Origin: Hyphomonas pacifica
Lineage (GTDB): Bacteria > Pseudomonadota > Alphaproteobacteria > Caulobacterales > Hyphomonadaceae
Assembly: GCF_000682675.1 (NCBI RefSeq)
Contig: NZ_AWFA01000027.1
Coordinates: forward strand, 1-34,204
DNA length: 34,204 bases
Direction: 5' to 3'
Each line of letters begins with the position of its first letter. The first letter of the stretch is position 1. A model generated the notes under the pieces. It ran no database searches. It saw nothing but the letters and a program-made list of their open reading frames with translations, and was not told where the DNA came from. The translations under genes were made by a program, and so were the position numbers. Positions 31,565 through 34,204 of the stretch are shown here, piece by piece.

Positions 31565-34153
31565 ATGTCTATCAAGACCCGAAAATCATCCATATTGAAG
31601 CTTATGGGCGGCGCGGCATGCCTTGCATTGTTGAGCGCCTGCGCGACCACATCCGAGCCTGCAGAGGTTGAGGTTACCGAGACCATCGTTGAAACGGTTA
31701 AGCCTGCGCCTGCACCGCTCATGACGGAGAAGGACGTCACCGTCACGCCCAGCCTGTGGCCGGACATTACGGTGCCCGCGCTCGACCCCGCCATTGAGGC
31801 GCGCATTGATGACATCATGTCGAAGATGACGCTGGAGCAGAAAGTCGGGCAGGTGGTGCAGGGTGACACCGATTCCCTGACGCCCGAAGATGTGAAGAAG
31901 TATCGTCTCGGTTCCGTGTTGAGCGGCGGCAGCTCTGCGCCGGGCGACGAGCCCTTCGCCAGCAAGGAAGCCTGGCTGGAGGCGGCGGATGCCTACTGGA
32001 ATGCATCTATTGATCCTGAAGGCGTCGAGATTGCCATCCCGATCATCTGGGGCATTGATGCCGTGCACGGGCACGCAAACCTGTACGGGGCGACGGTGTT
32101 CCCTCACAATATCGGTCTTGGCGCCGCCAATGATCCGGACCTGATCGAGGATATTGCCCGCATCACGGCGCAGGAACTGATCGTTTCCGGTCATGACTGG
32201 ACATTCGCCCCCACCATCGCCACGCCGCAGGATGATCGCTGGGGCCGCACCTATGAGGGGTATTCCGAGCGTCCGGAAATCGTCGCCGCCTATGCCGAAC
32301 GCATTGTACATGGCCTGCAGGGCGTTCCGGGACAGGACGACTTCCTGGGCAATGGTCGCGTTATCTCAAGTGCGAAGCACTATGTTGCTGATGGCGGCAC
32401 CAAGGCTGGCCACGATCAGGGCGACGCCCAGATCAGCGAGCAGGAACTGATCGACATTCACGCGCAAGGCTATTTCACCGCGCTTGAAGCCGGTGTGCAG
32501 ACCGTGATGTCATCCTTCTCCAGCTGGAACGGCGTGAAGATGCATGGCAGCCATGCCATGCTGACCGAGATCCTGAAAGACCGTCTCGGCTTCACCGGCT
32601 TTGTCGTCGGGGACTGGAACGGTCATGGCCAGGTGCCGGGTTGTACGAACACGGATTGCCCCCAATCCATGAATGCCGGGCTCGACATGTACATGGCGCC
32701 GGACAGCTGGAAAGGTATTTACGAATCCACGCTGATGCACGTTCAGAATGGCGATATTCCGATGGAGCGTCTGGATGATGCCGTGCGCCGCATTCTGCGC
32801 GTGAAGCTGGCCTATGGCATCTTCGACAAGGCCGCCCCGAGCGAGCGCCCTGGCGCAAATGAAGCGAGTCTGCTGGCCTCTGACGAAGCGCGGGCGCTGG
32901 CCCGCCGTGCTGTGCGCGAGTCTCTCGTACTCCTGAAGAATGATGACAATGTACTGCCACTCAGCAGAGACAAGACTGTGCTCGTCATAGGGGATGGCGC
33001 GGAAAGCATTTCCAAGGCGGCTGGAGGCTGGACGCTCTCTTGGCAGGGCGGCGGCTATGACAACAGCTACTTCCCGAATGGCGAGTCGATCCTTGAGGGC
33101 ATCGAAGAGGCGCTTCTGCCTGGCGGTGGAAAGCTGATCTTTGATCCGGAAGGCAATTCTGACGCCAAGGCGGATGTCGTCATCGCGGTCTATGGTGAAA
33201 ACCCCTATGCCGAGGGCGTGGGAGACGTGAACAATCTGGACTTTCGCCCGAATGGTTTTGATACGGAACACCTGAAAACCTACAAGGACAAAGGCATTCC
33301 GGTGGTTTCCGTGTTCCTGTCTGGCCGCCCGCTTTGGGTAAACCCGGAACTAAACAATTCCGATGCCTTCGTTGCGGCTTGGTGGCCAGGCACGGAAGGT
33401 GGCGGCGTTGCTGATGTGCTGTTCCAGACAGAGCCTGAGTATGATTTTACCGGCCGCCTGTCTTTCTCATGGCCTGCCAAGGCTAAGGGCTACCAGCCAA
33501 ATCCGGGTGAGGCGGGGTATGATCCGCTGTTCGCTTACGGCTATGGTCTTAGCTATGGCGATGACGAGCCGAATCTCGGTCTTGTCTCTGAAGAGTCTGG
33601 ACTGACAGCGGAAGACCTGAAGGATGGCGACCCGCGCGAGATCTTCTCTTCCGGCAAGACGCGTGGCAGCTGGAGCGGCATGCTGGTCGATGCAAACGAA
33701 TATGTTCCGCTTCAGCAAGGCGCAGCGAAAGTGGGAAGTTTTGAAGTCGGCCGTGCCGATTATAAGATTCAGGAAGACGCGCTTGTCCTGAATTGGGGTG
33801 AGGGCAGCCAGGGCCGACTAGGCTTCGTTTCGATGGGCCTGCCAATCAATATCAGTGGTTCAGCCGATGTCGACATGGATCTCGTCTTTGCGGCGAAACA
33901 ACCAGACAGTGGCAGCCATAACCTGACGGTGAGCGGCAATTGTCAGCAAGACGGCGAATGCGCTGGCAGCCAAAGCGTGACGGTGAGCGGAGGTGAATGG
34001 GCAGAGTACCGTGTCCCCGGTGCCTGTATCGGTTTGTCCGACTTGTCCATGGTGATGGTGCCAGCTGCGTTTAGTTCTGAAACGGCGGGCCGTGTGGCTA
34101 TCGCGGATGTTCACTTTGCTCCCGCAAGCGGCGATGCGGAGTGTGCTGAGTAA
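31565..34153 (+). CDS. GH3 exo-beta-glucan glucohydrolase lipoprotein with C-terminal extension
   Basis: An 862-residue glycoside hydrolase family 3 enzyme. ATG 31565 has GGGAGGA at about 4 bases; the open frame reaches back into the porter gene, but that is not used. The lipobox is LSAC (23-26), giving lipidated Cys26. Domain 1 (about 75-440) has GIDAVHGH (163-170), KHYVADGG (271-278) and the nucleophile Asp350 in GFVVGDWNGHG. Domain 2 (about 450-690) has LARRAVRESLVLLKN. A further C-terminal domain (about 700-862) resembles the ExoP-type beta-sandwich of long exo-1,3/1,4-glucanases of marine bacteria. It removes glucose from the ends of beta-glucans at the cell surface or in the periplasm. 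The porter upstream would import the product. Confidence 0.94.
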   Translation: MSIKTRKSSILKLMGGAACLALLSACATTSEPAEVEVTETIVETVKPAPAPLMTEKDVTVTPSLWPDITVPALDPAIEARIDDIMSKMTLEQKVGQVVQGDTDSLTPEDVKKYRLGSVLSGGSSAPGDEPFASKEAWLEAADAYWNASIDPEGVEIAIPIIWGIDAVHGHANLYGATVFPHNIGLGAANDPDLIEDIARITAQELIVSGHDWTFAPTIATPQDDRWGRTYEGYSERPEIVAAYAERIVHGLQGVPGQDDFLGNGRVISSAKHYVADGGTKAGHDQGDAQISEQELIDIHAQGYFTALEAGVQTVMSSFSSWNGVKMHGSHAMLTEILKDRLGFTGFVVGDWNGHGQVPGCTNTDCPQSMNAGLDMYMAPDSWKGIYESTLMHVQNGDIPMERLDDAVRRILRVKLAYGIFDKAAPSERPGANEASLLASDEARALARRAVRESLVLLKNDDNVLPLSRDKTVLVIGDGAESISKAAGGWTLSWQGGGYDNSYFPNGESILEGIEEALLPGGGKLIFDPEGNSDAKADVVIAVYGENPYAEGVGDVNNLDFRPNGFDTEHLKTYKDKGIPVVSVFLSGRPLWVNPELNNSDAFVAAWWPGTEGGGVADVLFQTEPEYDFTGRLSFSWPAKAKGYQPNPGEAGYDPLFAYGYGLSYGDDEPNLGLVSEESGLTAEDLKDGDPREIFSSGKTRGSWSGMLVDANEYVPLQQGAAKVGSFEVGRADYKIQEDALVLNWGEGSQGRLGFVSMGLPINISGSADVDMDLVFAAKQPDSGSHNLTVSGNCQQDGECAGSQSVTVSGGEWAEYRVPGACIGLSDLSMVMVPAAFSSETAGRVAIADVHFAPASGDAECAE

Positions 34154-34178
34154 GTTGACCTAAAGCAGCTATACTATC

Positions 34179-34204
34179 GGGCGCGCATCATTTGGTGCGC
34201 GCCC
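34179..34204 (+). terminator. Hairpin after the GH3 gene, truncated by the window end
   Basis: GGGCGCGCA (34179-34187) pairs perfectly with TGCGCGCCC (34196-34204) around an 8-base loop, 25 bases past the stop codon. The window ends at the last paired base, so the T run needed to confirm a terminator cannot be seen. Confidence 0.6.

Noticed and set aside
1-34204. CRISPR arrays, insertion sequences, prophage or integron elements
   Set aside because: No regularly spaced repeats, transposase, integrase or terminal repeats were seen. The tRNA genes show no duplicated 3' end that would mark an integrated element.

Overview
The window looks like a chromosomal segment of an alphaproteobacterium, most likely of the Caulobacterales/Hyphomonadaceae type. 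Reasons: a PopZ polar organizer gene lying between a tolC-like gene and valS, the alphaproteobacterial tsaE-amgK-murU-addB-addA cluster, TTAA/GANTC-rich promoter DNA of the CtrA/CcrM kind, and uniform GC-rich codon use throughout. I see no insertion sequence, phage gene, integrase, CRISPR array or rRNA. The family assignments rest on motifs read from the translations, not on database searches.

Layout. 1-5.2 kb: a crotonase-fold protein lacking both canonical catalytic glutamates (minus), a lone ATP-grasp protein (plus), ychF (minus), a membrane-anchored TIR protein (plus) and an acyl-CoA thioesterase (minus). 5.2-6.8 kb: a two-gene redox operon on the minus strand (ferredoxin reductase, then an adrenodoxin-type ferredoxin) with its own operator-like promoter and terminator. 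7.0-16.2 kb: a tightly overlapping plus-strand operon, tsaE-amgK-murU-addB-addA, followed by trxA and a bidirectional terminator. It combines tRNA modification, peptidoglycan recycling and double-strand-break repair. 16.2-20.8 kb: an ABC ATPase without an adjacent permease (minus), a CHCC zinc-finger protein, an FAD monooxygenase, L-serine ammonia-lyase and an ExoD-like membrane protein. 20.9-21.4 kb: tRNA-Asn(GTT) and tRNA-Cys(GCA), both minus strand, separated by 325 bp that hold an isolated minus-strand terminator.

21.5-27.3 kb: a degenerate PIMT-like methyltransferase, tolC, popZ and valS. The tolC promoter has a perfect palindrome over its -35 box. The popZ promoter carries three TTAA motifs spaced about two helical turns apart, flanked by GANTC sites. 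27.3-29.9 kb: a lipoprotein isoaspartyl peptidase, a DUF3137-type membrane protein and a small periplasmic coiled-coil protein. 29.9-34.2 kb: a sugar-uptake module, with a LacI-type operator, an MFS sugar porter and an 862-residue GH3 exo-glucanase lipoprotein.

Most of the window is ordinary housekeeping sequence. I did not find a convincing new multi-gene system. The most unusual items are proteins that keep a fold but lose its catalytic residues (TIR, crotonase, PIMT-like), four operator-like palindromes placed on or between promoter boxes or just upstream of a start codon, and a possible small RNA between the two tRNA genes.
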